64,000 nucleotides of DNA from Paenibacillus sp. FSL R5-0912 (lineage in GTDB: Bacteria; Bacillota; Bacilli; Paenibacillales; Paenibacillaceae), in NCBI RefSeq assembly GCF_000758605.1, contig NZ_CP009282.1, positions 7,378,001 through 7,442,000 of the forward strand, in the 5' to 3' direction. This document shows, piece by piece, positions 51,964 through 61,336 of the stretch. The first letter of the stretch is position 1. Each line of letters starts with the position of its first letter. The notes below the pieces were generated by a model that ran no database searches, was not told the origin of the DNA, and worked only from the letters and a program-made list of their open reading frames with translations. The position numbers and the translations under genes are program-made.

Positions 51964-53280
51964 CTATTTGGTCCGGCCCAGCTTACGGGCCACGATGAGA
52001 ATAAGCAGCAGGGAGACCACGATAATAATAAGGTTGAATCCCCATTCACTCTGGAACCATCCGCCTTGTGCCGGTGACTCTGTCGGTGCCTCAGGTATCA
52101 TATTCACTGCACCAAGCGTAGCTGTGACCCGCTTGTCCCCGGCAATCTGGTCTTTGAAATTAATAATATCATACTGCGGAGCAAGTGCCAGGGCATTGCC
52201 GTAGATTAGCGAATACAGTCCCTGCTCCTGCTCTCCTCCCGCAAAGACAAGGCGGTCCACCAGATATTCTATTTTCAGGCCGTTAATTGAAATCGGGGCA
52301 TCATCCAGATCATAGATTATAATCCGCAGGGCAGCAGAGGAAGATGCGTGAAGCGGCTGGATGTCCGTCCGTGAAATCCGGGTATCCTTGAAATCGAGCC
52401 GGTACAGCTCCCCGCTGCCCGCCACCGGCAGCCTTTTACCGTCACTGTCATACAGCTCATACCGCCGCGAGAAATTCCCGGTGCTGCCGAGTGTCAGCCT
52501 GGCAATCTTCAGCCGGTCCTTGTTGCTGATGACGATCTCTGTGCGGTTCTCCACCCGGCTGATCTCATACTGCGGCGTCTTCTTCCGCATGAATCCGGCC
52601 ATCTTCACCTCCCGGCTGCTGTCCACCAGGGTCAGGCCGGGGAAATCCAATCCCTCCGGATTACTCTTTACTACAAGCCGGTAAAAGCTGAACTTGCAGC
52701 TGCCTTGCAGCTCAATGCTGTCCGCACTTAACCCGTTCGTAGCGTACAAATCCCCTTTGGCCAGTGGCTCCCAGGCATTCCCGTCATAACCTCCCCACAC
52801 CTCCACATGTTTCAGGAAAGACTCATCCGGAAGCTCAAACACCAGCTTGTTTCCCTGAATATCCACATGCTCAGCAAGCGGTGTAATCTGATAATCCAGC
52901 AGGGTGTCCGTTCCTTGATCCGCCCGGCGGATCAAAATCGATGAATAGGCAGTGCTGCGCTCCTCCACCGTTCCCTCTCCGCTCTCCAGATAATAAGGAA
53001 CCGGCTCGCCGGTGCTGCTGGTAATACGCAGATCGCGCAAATCCTCCGCTGCCGATCCATACACGCCTTCATCCAGATATACCTCATAATAAGGGGCCGG
53101 CTCTGGAATTCCGATGGCCCGCGAGAACTTCCACTGCCCGCTGTCAGCCTTCTCCGCCAAGCCAGTTGCCGCTGCCGTGCCCTCCGCCGGATAAGCGGAG
53201 GTGAACAGCAGCAAGCCTCCCAGCACCGAGAGCAGCACTGCCGCCCTAGCTCTCCGGCTGGTCTTTCTCTGCGAGCGCAT
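51964..53280 (-). CDS. DUF3999 domain protein
   Basis: A 438-aa extracytoplasmic protein. Signal peptide at about 12-38; a beta-rich body (WKFSRAI..., VEVWGGYDG, FYRLVVKS, QPLHASSSAALRIIIYD); a C-terminal membrane segment at about 408-430 with a basic tail. DUF3999 proteins are known as genomic partners of DUF2339 membrane proteins, exactly as here, where the two genes overlap by 35 bp. Function unknown; the discoidin-like appearance of parts suggests a binding role (inference). Confidence 0.85.
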   Translation of the reverse strand: MRSQRKTSRRARAAVLLSVLGGLLLFTSAYPAEGTAAATGLAEKADSGQWKFSRAIGIPEPAPYYEVYLDEGVYGSAAEDLRDLRITSSTGEPVPYYLESGEGTVEERSTAYSSILIRRADQGTDTLLDYQITPLAEHVDIQGNKLVFELPDESFLKHVEVWGGYDGNAWEPLAKGDLYATNGLSADSIELQGSCKFSFYRLVVKSNPEGLDFPGLTLVDSSREVKMAGFMRKKTPQYEISRVENRTEIVISNKDRLKIARLTLGSTGNFSRRYELYDSDGKRLPVAGSGELYRLDFKDTRISRTDIQPLHASSSAALRIIIYDLDDAPISINGLKIEYLVDRLVFAGGEQEQGLYSLIYGNALALAPQYDIINFKDQIAGDKRVTATLGAVNMIPEAPTESPAQGGWFQSEWGFNLIIIVVSLLLILIVARKLGRTK

Positions 53281-55816
53281 AGGCTTCCTCCATTCTGGCT
53301 GACACCCGCTGATAGAGATACGAAATCCCCAGCAGGCAGAGTCCGAAGCTGAAATAAGCGATGATCTTGCTGCCGGTGTTCAGCAGGGTCAGATCATAGA
53401 GCAGCAGCTTGCCCGTTGCCAGCAGTGACAGGCCCAGCCCGAAACGGCGGATGTACAAATACCGCCTGCGGAAGCCGTACATAATGAACAGCACCGAGAG
53501 CAGCAGGTAGACCAGACTGAACGCCAGTCCTCCATCATGCAGCCGGATCTGTACACCCAGGAATGCAGTAATCATCACCAGCAGATAGATACCCATAGCG
53601 ACCGGAACCAGCTCCATATTCTTGGAATCGCGCAGGAGCGTTGTCCGCAGCAATCTTCCGCCGCTGAACCACACGAACAGATTGAAGAGGATAAGCAGAC
53701 CCAGCACCAGAAGATCTGCCCCGGAGCTTCCGGACAATCCGCCTTGCAGGCTGGGCATCCCCAGCGTAATGCCGATGCAGATAGCATAAGTGATCCCGTA
53801 CATCAGCATAACCATGTAGCCGACCACCGCATCATAGAGCACCTTAACCTTCGGCAGCCCATAGGCAAGGCCGGCCGTGAGCAAGGCTGCCAGCAGCAGC
53901 TTGTAGAATGTACTGTGCGCCATATTTTCCGGGACTGCCCGGTCGTACAGACGCAAGGCTTCATACACCAGATATACATAGAAATTCAGGATCGCCGCAT
54001 ATTTGAACCAGACTACACCCTGCACCTCGGCAGGTGAGCTGCGGAGCAGAAGCTCCTCCCGGGAAAGGCGGACCGCATAGAACAAGGCTACCGTAACCAT
54101 CCCCGCAGTAATAAACGTATATTTCAGCTCAAAATACGGATTGCTGTAGATGACCACTGGGCTTAGCTCGGATATCCGCAGCAGCCCTTCAATGCCGAAG
54201 AACGTCCCCAGGCAGAGCAGGAGAATCCCCCAGCCCGAGCGTTCCACCGCCTTGAAGCGATACAGCTGGCCGTAGACCGTCAGAACCACTCCCTCAATCA
54301 GCCAGCCGATGGACCACCAGGCCGTTCCTAGCTGGAACGGGATCATCAGTACGGCAAAGGTCAGAGAGGTGGCGTAGAAGAGCAGTCTGCTCTCCCGTTC
54401 CTGCGGCATCCGCTTCTCCAGCAGAACGCCAAGCCCCAGGTACATCAGACAGAAGAACAAGGCAAGCGCACCTTTGAATTCGCCCAGACCTGCATCCTGG
54501 AAAAGAATATACAAGGTTACGCAGCTGATGGCCGTATTGCAGCCCAGCAGGCAGAAATCCAGCCACGCAAGCTTCGACTTGTATTTGAACGGGTACCAGA
54601 GTGTGATGCCCAGATACATGACAAAGGTCAATATAGCGCAGAGCATGACCGCTGCACTGCTGTCCGACAGATTAATCAGCAGCAGCATGGAGGGTATATT
54701 AAACAGGAAGCTGATGTAATTGACAATAACCCAGCGCTTGCGCAGGGAGACCAGCAGAATGAGCAGGTTCAGCACGAACAGATACCCCATAGCCGCATAC
54801 ACTGCGCTGCCTTCCAGCCCGAACGCCCCTATATAAGAGAACAGCGGCAGATAACCGCCGACAAGTCCCATGGAACAGATCGTCCGCGACTCATAGCGCA
54901 GCGATAACAGCACAGCGGATAGAGTGACCAGTACGGATAGACCGATCCCGGCCCATAAACCGATAATCTCTAATAAAAAATAGCTGTAAAAGATCGAGCC
55001 GTAGAGTACGGATACCCCGCCTCCGATCAGACCCAGGGCAAAGGCTCCCCTGCCTTTGCGGAACAGCCACTCGCCGCCGCCCAGCATGATAGCGCCAAGC
55101 AGAAAGAAGGCACTGCCCTTCATATAGTCGTTGAACCAGGTGGAATAACTGTATCTGAACCCGGCCCCCACTGCCAGAATCAGCAGCAGAATCCCCAGGC
55201 GGTTGATCCAGTTCAGCCCGATCTTCATTTCAATCCGGTTCTGCTTGCGGCGGCGCAGCAGCGTCTCCTCACTGACCCCCTCAGCGGCAAAGACATCCAT
55301 ACGGCTGTCAAGCGCCCCTGTCAGTGACTGTTCCACCTCACGCTGCCGTTTTCTGCGCAGCAGAATACTCTCATTCAGTCTCCCTTGCACCTCTCCCAGC
55401 ATGGCGGCTATCTGCCCCTGGTCTTGCCCCAGCTCAGCTTGGGCACGTCTGAACGTGACATCAATACGCTGCCTGGTCTCCAGCTCGAAGGAAGTCAGCC
55501 TGTCGAGGTAGGCATTATTCTGCGAGCCAAAGTAGGTCTGCAGCTTCTGCCGCGATACCCGGAGAATGCCCAGCTTCTCATCCAGAATCTGCTCACTCAG
55601 TGCCGTCCGCAGCTCGGAGTTATCCTGCCGCAATATAGAAGCCTGAATTTTCAGTTCCCTGAGGATCAGCTTGTTCTCTTCATTCTCCTTCTTCAGCGCT
55701 TCGTTCTCATGAACCAGATCGCTGCTCTCATATTCCTCAATCAAAGCCTGGTATTCTTTCAAAAGCCCGTCCTGCTGCTGCTGTACAGCCCTCAGCCGAT
55801 CTCTGAAATCCTCCAT
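53246..55816 (-). CDS. DUF2339 polytopic membrane protein
   Basis: An 856-aa protein. A charged coiled-coil cytoplasmic region (about 1-195) is followed by roughly twenty hydrophobic segments (200-840), starting INRLGILLLILAVGAGFRYSY and including the GGGEWLFRKGRGAFALGLIGGGVSVLYG segment typical of DUF2339. Function unknown. It is translationally coupled to the DUF3999 gene through a 35-bp overlap, so the products probably form a complex. Confidence 0.88.
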   Translation of the reverse strand: MEDFRDRLRAVQQQQDGLLKEYQALIEEYESSDLVHENEALKKENEENKLILRELKIQASILRQDNSELRTALSEQILDEKLGILRVSRQKLQTYFGSQNNAYLDRLTSFELETRQRIDVTFRRAQAELGQDQGQIAAMLGEVQGRLNESILLRRKRQREVEQSLTGALDSRMDVFAAEGVSEETLLRRRKQNRIEMKIGLNWINRLGILLLILAVGAGFRYSYSTWFNDYMKGSAFFLLGAIMLGGGEWLFRKGRGAFALGLIGGGVSVLYGSIFYSYFLLEIIGLWAGIGLSVLVTLSAVLLSLRYESRTICSMGLVGGYLPLFSYIGAFGLEGSAVYAAMGYLFVLNLLILLVSLRKRWVIVNYISFLFNIPSMLLLINLSDSSAAVMLCAILTFVMYLGITLWYPFKYKSKLAWLDFCLLGCNTAISCVTLYILFQDAGLGEFKGALALFFCLMYLGLGVLLEKRMPQERESRLLFYATSLTFAVLMIPFQLGTAWWSIGWLIEGVVLTVYGQLYRFKAVERSGWGILLLCLGTFFGIEGLLRISELSPVVIYSNPYFELKYTFITAGMVTVALFYAVRLSREELLLRSSPAEVQGVVWFKYAAILNFYVYLVYEALRLYDRAVPENMAHSTFYKLLLAALLTAGLAYGLPKVKVLYDAVVGYMVMLMYGITYAICIGITLGMPSLQGGLSGSSGADLLVLGLLILFNLFVWFSGGRLLRTTLLRDSKNMELVPVAMGIYLLVMITAFLGVQIRLHDGGLAFSLVYLLLSVLFIMYGFRRRYLYIRRFGLGLSLLATGKLLLYDLTLLNTGSKIIAYFSFGLCLLGISYLYQRVSARMEEAYALAEKDQPES

Positions 55817-55963
55817 AGCGCCCCCCAGTGCCTGCTATCAGCAATTGTTAATATTTTCATTTTACTATATCTGCCCAGGTAATCCAGTGCAACATAATGC
55901 GTCCAACCAGCGTTAGAGAAATAACACATACTTACCTACTGACATACCCAAAGGAGCTGTCCC

Positions 55964-57001
55964 ATGAAAACTTCGCTCAAAACAAGTGCAGCGCTCCTGA
56001 CGCTGTCGCTGGCCCTCACTACCGGAGTGGTCTCCGCTGCTCCTGCAGCAACCGGCTCGAACCAGACCAATGATGCCCAGAGCAAAGCTGGCGCCTCATT
56101 ACGCGCATATGCCATTGCCATTAACGGCACAGCCATCTCCGAGACCGGCTTTCAGCCTTCCGGCACCAAGGAGCCGCTGATTCCGCTGCGTACCGTCGCT
56201 GAGTCACTGGGCTTCAAGATTACCTGGAACATGGCAACCAAAGCTGCCGACTTAAATAAAGGAAATATATACACAACTGTGAAGAACGGCGAAGACCGCT
56301 ATGTGATTAATAAAATGTACACCTCACTCGGAACCGCTCCGCTGACTAAGGCAGACAAAATGTATGTCCCCGCATCCTTCGTAAGTGAGGTACTGCATCA
56401 GACCATTAGTGTGGAGGGGAACAATATCGTGATCACTTCAGCCGTAGAGCATGTCCTTGAGACCGGCGTCATCACCGCCATCCGGAATTCCGGCGACACT
56501 TCCTCCATTCAGATTAAGGGTACCGGAACCGCAGGGCTCGTACTGAATGTCAGCGGAGATACGTTATATGAGAAGACCGACGGCACCAAGCTGTCCTTAG
56601 CCGATCTCCAGATTGGTATGACGGTAGAGGCCGAGCACGCAGTGTTCTCCACCCGCAGCCTGCCGCCGCAGACGCCCGCTTACCGGATAACTGTCCAGGA
56701 TACAAAGGCTCAGGCCGATATGCTGGGTACGGAAGGCACGCTTGAAGAGATCATCAGGGCCGAAGACGGCTCACTCAGCCTCCGCATCAAGGGCAGCGCC
56801 CTCAGTGACCTGTCGCAAAGCGAGATCGTGCTTCGCCTGACGGAAGATACCCTGCTGGTGAACGGGAGCGGAGAAGCTGTAGAACCATCTGCTCTGGTGC
56901 AAGGCATTACGGTTATGGGCTTCTACTCCCCTGTAATGACCCGGAGTCTGCCGCCAATCGGAACCGCGCTCAAAGTCGCTGTGCAGGCCGTTCAGCCTTA
57001 A
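55964..57001 (+). CDS. Copper-amine-oxidase-N 'stalk' domain secreted protein
   Basis: A 345-aa secreted protein. Signal peptide at about 1-26 (VVSAAPA). The stalk domain (about 50-155) has the family signature EPLIPLRTVAESLGFKITW and KMYVPASFVSEVL. Two later repeats (about 165-245 and 255-340) each end in a STRSLPP- or TRSLPP-containing strand, suggesting an internal duplication. Despite the domain name it is not an oxidase; in Paenibacillus these domains are common in wall-associated proteins. Role unknown. Confidence 0.88.
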   Translation: MKTSLKTSAALLTLSLALTTGVVSAAPAATGSNQTNDAQSKAGASLRAYAIAINGTAISETGFQPSGTKEPLIPLRTVAESLGFKITWNMATKAADLNKGNIYTTVKNGEDRYVINKMYTSLGTAPLTKADKMYVPASFVSEVLHQTISVEGNNIVITSAVEHVLETGVITAIRNSGDTSSIQIKGTGTAGLVLNVSGDTLYEKTDGTKLSLADLQIGMTVEAEHAVFSTRSLPPQTPAYRITVQDTKAQADMLGTEGTLEEIIRAEDGSLSLRIKGSALSDLSQSEIVLRLTEDTLLVNGSGEAVEPSALVQGITVMGFYSPVMTRSLPPIGTALKVAVQAVQP

Positions 57002-57027
57002 AGAATATTATGCCTATAGTTCAATAG

Positions 57028-57067
57028 AAAGCCCCCGGCCTCTGCATCGGCAGAAACCAGGGGCTTT
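57028..57067. terminator. Bidirectional terminator
   Basis: AAAGCCCC (57028-57035) pairs with GGGGCTTT (57060-57067) around an inner stem-loop, between the convergent stalk-protein and GGDEF genes. Confidence 0.8.
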
Positions 57068-57091
57068 GCTGTATGATGTCCGGGTAACCGG

Positions 57092-58666
57092 CTAACCCTT
57101 GGCCGCCTGCCGCACAGCGGGCTGGCGGCCGAGCGTGACTCTGTTCTTGCCCCTGGCTTTGGACTGATACAGCGCTTCGTCCGCCTCGCGGTATAAGTCC
57201 TCGAAGGTCACATCGCTGCGCTCGGTGAAGGCTATGCCAATGCTGACAGTCAGCTGGATGCTGTGCCCCCCGTCAAGCAGGACGATGTGCTCGCCCAGGG
57301 CAGCGCGGAAACTCTCCGCTTCTCTCAAGGCCTCAGCCTCGCTGCCGGCAAAGAAGCAGACCGCGAACTCCTCGCCCCCCACCCGGCCGGAAATTCCGTT
57401 ATGTTGGTACACCTTCATAATCTTCCGGGACAAATCTACCAGCGCCAGATCTCCGGCCAGATGTCCATATGTATCATTAATTAACTTGAAATCATCGATA
57501 TCGAACAGCAGCAGCGCCATTCCCGCCCCGTGCTGCGCGGAATAATTCTGCACCAGCCGCATGAAATGCCTACGGTTGTACAGGCCGGTCAGATCATCAA
57601 CGGTAGCCTGATGCAGCAGCTCGCGTTCGTACCTCTTCTTCTCACTGAGATCACTGAAGACCATCAGCATACCTGTGGTTTCTGCGCGGGCCCGCTCTGT
57701 GGCAATCAGTGCGACGCCGAAACAGGCGCCGTCCTTACCGGAAGGCTCGATCTCGAACTGACCTTCCAACCGTTTGGTATAATGGTCCGAAATCTGCCCG
57801 TACTGCTTCAGTAGCAGATGTATGCTTCGGCCCCTCCAGGTCTCCGCCTTCTCCTCCAGCAGCCCGGAGAGCATCGCATCCGCGGCTTCATTGACATCAA
57901 TAATATGGTCATAGCGATCCGTCAGCACAATGCCGTCTTTCATATTCTCGAAGATTTTATTCTTGGCAAGCGGATATAAGGATAGCCGCGGATCACGGAA
58001 CAAGGAGAGGTACGCCACGATGATGGGCGGAAGATAGGTAAATGCAGTGAACCCGGTAATCGTAATTTTGAGCAGCGGAAGCAGAAAGACCGTCATTACC
58101 GGAATCACCAGCCCGAGCAGCAGCATCAGATTACGGCGGAAATAATATGCCGGAGCATTCAGGAGGGAGATCGCCAGTAAATAGACAGCATACAACCCGA
58201 ACAGCTGGTCATACGCAATAAGGATCATACTTAACACCGTAGGCTTCACAGTAATTCCGGTAACACCTGCCACGGTTGCGAGCCCCACCTCGCTGCGCAT
58301 CAGATGATGATAGGAATCGGTGAAGATCAGCACAACATCGAGCACGACCGGAATACAAAAGAAAATAAGCCTCTTGGCCAAACCCTCAGAGGAACGGGAT
58401 ACATACTCTTTAATAACGGCATAGGTAAAGATCGTACTCAAAAAAAGCGGGCCCTGCTGCATGTTCTTCCACCCTAGCTTGGCTTGAAAGGAATCCGACA
58501 GAATCTCTCCGGCCGTAGCCGCGAATATCAGACTGACCAGCAGCATCAATATCCATAAATAGCATCTTCCTGGTGTGTGGCGGTGCTTGAAAGAACCGAT
58601 GCCCATGTAGAGACTTAGAACGCTGCCCATTACTAAATAAAACGGATAACCCTGCATCCACGGCAT
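57092..58666 (-). CDS. Membrane diguanylate cyclase (7TM-PAS-GGDEF)
   Basis: A 524-aa protein. Seven membrane segments in the first 220 residues resemble the histidine-kinase N-terminal 7TM sensor; PAS at about 235-350 (IVLTDRYDHIIDVNEAADAML); GGDEF at about 360-515 with DDLTGLYNRRHFM, the active-site motif VGGEEF and the ADEALYQSKARGKN end. Intact active site, so it should make c-di-GMP. I see no RxxD I-site at the usual position before GGEEF. AGGAGAAATATGAC precedes ATG 58666. Confidence 0.93.
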   Translation of the reverse strand: MPWMQGYPFYLVMGSVLSLYMGIGSFKHRHTPGRCYLWILMLLVSLIFAATAGEILSDSFQAKLGWKNMQQGPLFLSTIFTYAVIKEYVSRSSEGLAKRLIFFCIPVVLDVVLIFTDSYHHLMRSEVGLATVAGVTGITVKPTVLSMILIAYDQLFGLYAVYLLAISLLNAPAYYFRRNLMLLLGLVIPVMTVFLLPLLKITITGFTAFTYLPPIIVAYLSLFRDPRLSLYPLAKNKIFENMKDGIVLTDRYDHIIDVNEAADAMLSGLLEEKAETWRGRSIHLLLKQYGQISDHYTKRLEGQFEIEPSGKDGACFGVALIATERARAETTGMLMVFSDLSEKKRYERELLHQATVDDLTGLYNRRHFMRLVQNYSAQHGAGMALLLFDIDDFKLINDTYGHLAGDLALVDLSRKIMKVYQHNGISGRVGGEEFAVCFFAGSEAEALREAESFRAALGEHIVLLDGGHSIQLTVSIGIAFTERSDVTFEDLYREADEALYQSKARGKNRVTLGRQPAVRQAAKG

Positions 58667-59080
58667 GTCATATTTCTCCTATTTTTGAGATAACTTTGCC
58701 TTATTATATCCTACTCCTTCGTACAAATGAATCATTCTTCCAAAAATACTACCTGTACCCAAAGTATAACCGTCCGTCCGCCGTTTCATGGAGATGCCTG
58801 AACATACACGAAGACCCTACGGGCAGCCCGTAGAGTCTTCAAAAGGTGAGAAGCGAATTTATAGTTATGCAGGATTCCAGTTGCTAGGGTGCTAAACCGG
58901 AGTAGAATCGGCGTAATCTCGATCTTCTCCGTCTTTTCAAGTAGTACATGGGTTAATCAACTACCTTTCGGAAAACACGCAGGCATGCCCTTCCAAACGT
59001 CTAATTGATACCTTCCACTTCCCACCTAAGCATTAATACCCGCAATGCAGGCCGCTTAAACAAGCGTACATAATAAACAA
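58667..59080. other. Non-coding gap
   Basis: No gene. A hairpin GAAGACCCTACGGG/CCCGTAGAGTCTTC (58810-58840) lacks a U-tract. A weaker CGGAG...CTCCG hairpin lies near 58895-58932. I cannot assign either. Confidence 0.4.
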
Positions 59081-59125
59081 AGAGGATACTCCTTCACCAT
59101 CTGCATGGATGCGGGAATATCCTCT
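59081..59125 (-). terminator. Terminator of rpmE2
   Basis: AGAGGATA (59081-59088) pairs with TATCCTCT (59118-59125); on the minus strand it is followed by TTGTTTATT. Confidence 0.7.
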
Positions 59126-59140
59126 ATAGTAGGAATACCA

Positions 59141-59389
59141 TTATTTCTTCTGTGCCAACCGTTGTTTGAACTTGTCAACACGGCCGCCAGTTTCGGTATC
59201 TCTTTGTTTACCTGTGTAGAACGGGTGGGATGCGGAGCTGGAGTCTACACGGATCACTGGATAAGTGTTGCCGTCTTCCCATTCCATCGTTTCACCGGAA
59301 GACTTGGTGGACGAGCTCAGGAATTTGTAGCCTACGCTTGCATCGAAGAAGATAACCTGGTTGAACTTAGGGTGTATGCCTTCTTTCAT
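59141..59389 (-). CDS. rpmE2: 50S ribosomal protein L31 type B
   Basis: An 82-aa L31 paralogue (MKEGIHPKFNQVIFFDASVG, SHPFYTGKQRDTETGGRVDKF). It lacks the CxxC zinc ligands of L31 type A, so it is the zinc-independent form that replaces RpmE under zinc limitation in Bacillus. AAAGGAGGTTATTACA precedes the ATG. No Zur box is apparent in the promoter region. Confidence 0.97.
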   Translation of the reverse strand: MKEGIHPKFNQVIFFDASVGYKFLSSSTKSSGETMEWEDGNTYPVIRVDSSSASHPFYTGKQRDTETGGRVDKFKQRLAQKK

Positions 59390-59515
59390 TGTAATAACCT
59401 CCTTTCCGTACTAATACAACTTCTATGGTATTATGAAGCCATCTCTTGGTCTATTTAAGAATTCCGGTTAGACGAAGGGAGATGCGTAAATCTTCCGATT
59501 TTTACACGCCATACT

Positions 59516-59544
59516 ATCATACGTGAAAGCGGGCCGTGAGTCAA
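59516..59544 (-). promoter_or_regulatory. Promoter of rpmE2
   Basis: On the minus strand TTGACT (59539-59544), 17 bp, TATGAT (59516-59521). Leader of about 120 nt. Confidence 0.7.
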
Positions 59545-59630
59545 CCTTTTGAACTGGAAAAAAGGCAGTTTGTCCATCGGTTATCCACCATCTGCAACTA
59601 GGCTGTTTCCCTCCGGCTCCGGGATAAACG

Positions 59631-60419
59631 TTAGAGCGATTTCACCATTCCGCCGTCGACAAGCAGGGATTGGCCGGTAATATAAGTATTGGCAAAAGAA
59701 CCGAGAAATACTGCCGCTTTACCGAACTCCTCCGGAGTTCCTGTTCTGCCGAGCGGAATCCCTTTCAGCGCCTCCGCCTGGACCTGCTCAAGCGAAGTCC
59801 CCACCGCTTCCGCCCGTTTGCCGTCGAGCTGTAGAATCCGGTCTGTACCGATGCGTCCGGGCGCCAGACTGTTGATCAGAATGCCTTCGGGCGCAAGCTC
59901 CGTGGCCAGGCTCTTGTTCAGCGCGTTCACCCCTGCGCGGAACACATTCGAGAGAATCAGCCCCTGGATCGGCTGCTTGATCGAGACCGAGCTGATGCTG
60001 ACAATCCGCCCTCCGCCAGCGCTGCGCATATGCGGCAGCGCTTCACGGATCAGGCGGACCGTGCTCATCAGCGTAAGCTCGAAGCCGCCGCTCCAGTCCG
60101 CGTCGGCCATATCCCCGAAGCTGCCGCCCGGAGGCCCGCCGGCGTTCGTGACAAGCACATCGAGGCCGCCTCCGAATCCGGCGGCCGTCTGGACCGCCCG
60201 TTCAATATCCTCCGGGCGGGTCACATCCATCTCTGCCACCGCTACCTCTTGCCCCGTTGCTTCATGTATTGCCAGCCGCGCCGCTTCCAGCTGCGCGAGG
60301 CTCCGGCTCGCGATCGTTACCTTCGCTCCCTCACGCGCGTATTCTAGCGCGGTAGCCAGCCCCAGCCCTTTGCTGGCGGCAGCCACCAGTACCGACTTTC
60401 CCTCAAGACCCAAATCCAT
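59631..60419 (-). CDS. Atypical short-chain dehydrogenase/reductase
   Basis: A 262-aa SDR-fold protein. The Rossmann start is VLVAAASKGLGLATAL, with NAG in VTNAGGPPGG, SISS at the catalytic Ser, and the ITGQSLLVDGGMVKSL C-terminus. The segment that normally reads Y-x3-K is SNVFRAGVNALNKSL, so both catalytic Tyr and Lys appear replaced. This matches a known subgroup of beta-ketoacyl-reductase-like SDRs with degenerate tetrads. Substrate unknown; it may bind cofactor without classical catalysis. Confidence 0.9.
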   Translation of the reverse strand: MDLGLEGKSVLVAAASKGLGLATALEYAREGAKVTIASRSLAQLEAARLAIHEATGQEVAVAEMDVTRPEDIERAVQTAAGFGGGLDVLVTNAGGPPGGSFGDMADADWSGGFELTLMSTVRLIREALPHMRSAGGGRIVSISSVSIKQPIQGLILSNVFRAGVNALNKSLATELAPEGILINSLAPGRIGTDRILQLDGKRAEAVGTSLEQVQAEALKGIPLGRTGTPEEFGKAAVFLGSFANTYITGQSLLVDGGMVKSL

Positions 60420-60469
60420 AATGATGTCCTCCTGTCAGAATGGTCTCAAACATGTAACCTTACTCTGCA

Positions 60470-61336
60470 TTATACATCGTACTCCAGCTGCTTTTTAGCC
60501 TGGACAATGAAATCCAGCGGATTCTCAATCTTGTCCGCCTCATACTCCACTGCCCCAATCTTCAGCCCCAGGTTCACTTTATACTTGCCGGAGAACTCGG
60601 TATCATTCAATTCCTGCAGCCGGAGCTTAATCCGCTCAATGACAATCTTGGCCCCTTCACGGTCTGTGAAGAGCAGGAGCCCCCAGGTGGCGTCCTCCTT
60701 GTCCAGCAGATACAGCGCGTCATTGGTGCGGATACTGGACTGGCTGAGCTGGGAGACATCATAGATCGCTTCGGACAGCTGCTCTTCCGGAATCAGACGG
60801 CGGATCTCATTCCAGTATTTCACCTTGACGACAAGCAGCGTCAGCGGAATGTGATACCGTGTCGATATCCCGGTGAACAGGCTGGCATCCTTCTGAAAAG
60901 AAATACTGTTACGCAGATCCGTATTCTCATCCACGGCGGCAAGATTGGCCGTCCGCTTCTGCAGGCGCTCATTCTCGGCCTGCAGCTCACGGCTGCTGGA
61001 CGTGAAGACCCAGAGGACGACTGTAATCAGTGGAGTCATAATTAGCCAGAAGTACGTATTTACGCCAATCGATGCCCCTTCGGACACCGTTTGATAGACC
61101 ACGAAGAAGCCGTATCCGAAGATAAACGCCAGATTCAGCGTCAGTCCCGCAGTTACCGTGGTGAAATACGTGACCAGCGCCAGTAGGAAGGCCACATTCA
61201 GAATAATGATGTTCTGTATATAGTGATCCGGAGAGCCGGCAATGAATACGGTGCAGGCAAACATCAGGACCAGGAAGGCCAGAAACCCGAGATCAGAGAT
61301 TAGGCTGCTGCGGTTACGTCTCACGCTTATCACCAC
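60470..61336 (-). CDS. ydaK: Degenerate GGDEF membrane protein, YdaK-like c-di-GMP receptor
   Basis: A 288-aa protein with about four membrane segments (15-113), a short coil and a degenerate GGDEF domain (about 135-285). At the GGDEF position it reads LDKEDA (211-216), so catalysis should be lost. The I-site motif R203-T-N-D206 is retained at the usual distance upstream. This is the design of YdaK, the inactive c-di-GMP receptor that controls the YdaLMN exopolysaccharide machinery in Bacillus subtilis. GTG start; its 5' end overlaps the BcsB-like gene by 23 bp. The exact start among nearby GTG codons is uncertain. Confidence 0.8.
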   Translation of the reverse strand: MVISVRRNRSSLISDLGFLAFLVLMFACTVFIAGSPDHYIQNIIILNVAFLLALVTYFTTVTAGLTLNLAFIFGYGFFVVYQTVSEGASIGVNTYFWLIMTPLITVVLWVFTSSSRELQAENERLQKRTANLAAVDENTDLRNSISFQKDASLFTGISTRYHIPLTLLVVKVKYWNEIRRLIPEEQLSEAIYDVSQLSQSSIRTNDALYLLDKEDATWGLLLFTDREGAKIVIERIKLRLQELNDTEFSGKYKVNLGLKIGAVEYEADKIENPLDFIVQAKKQLEYDV

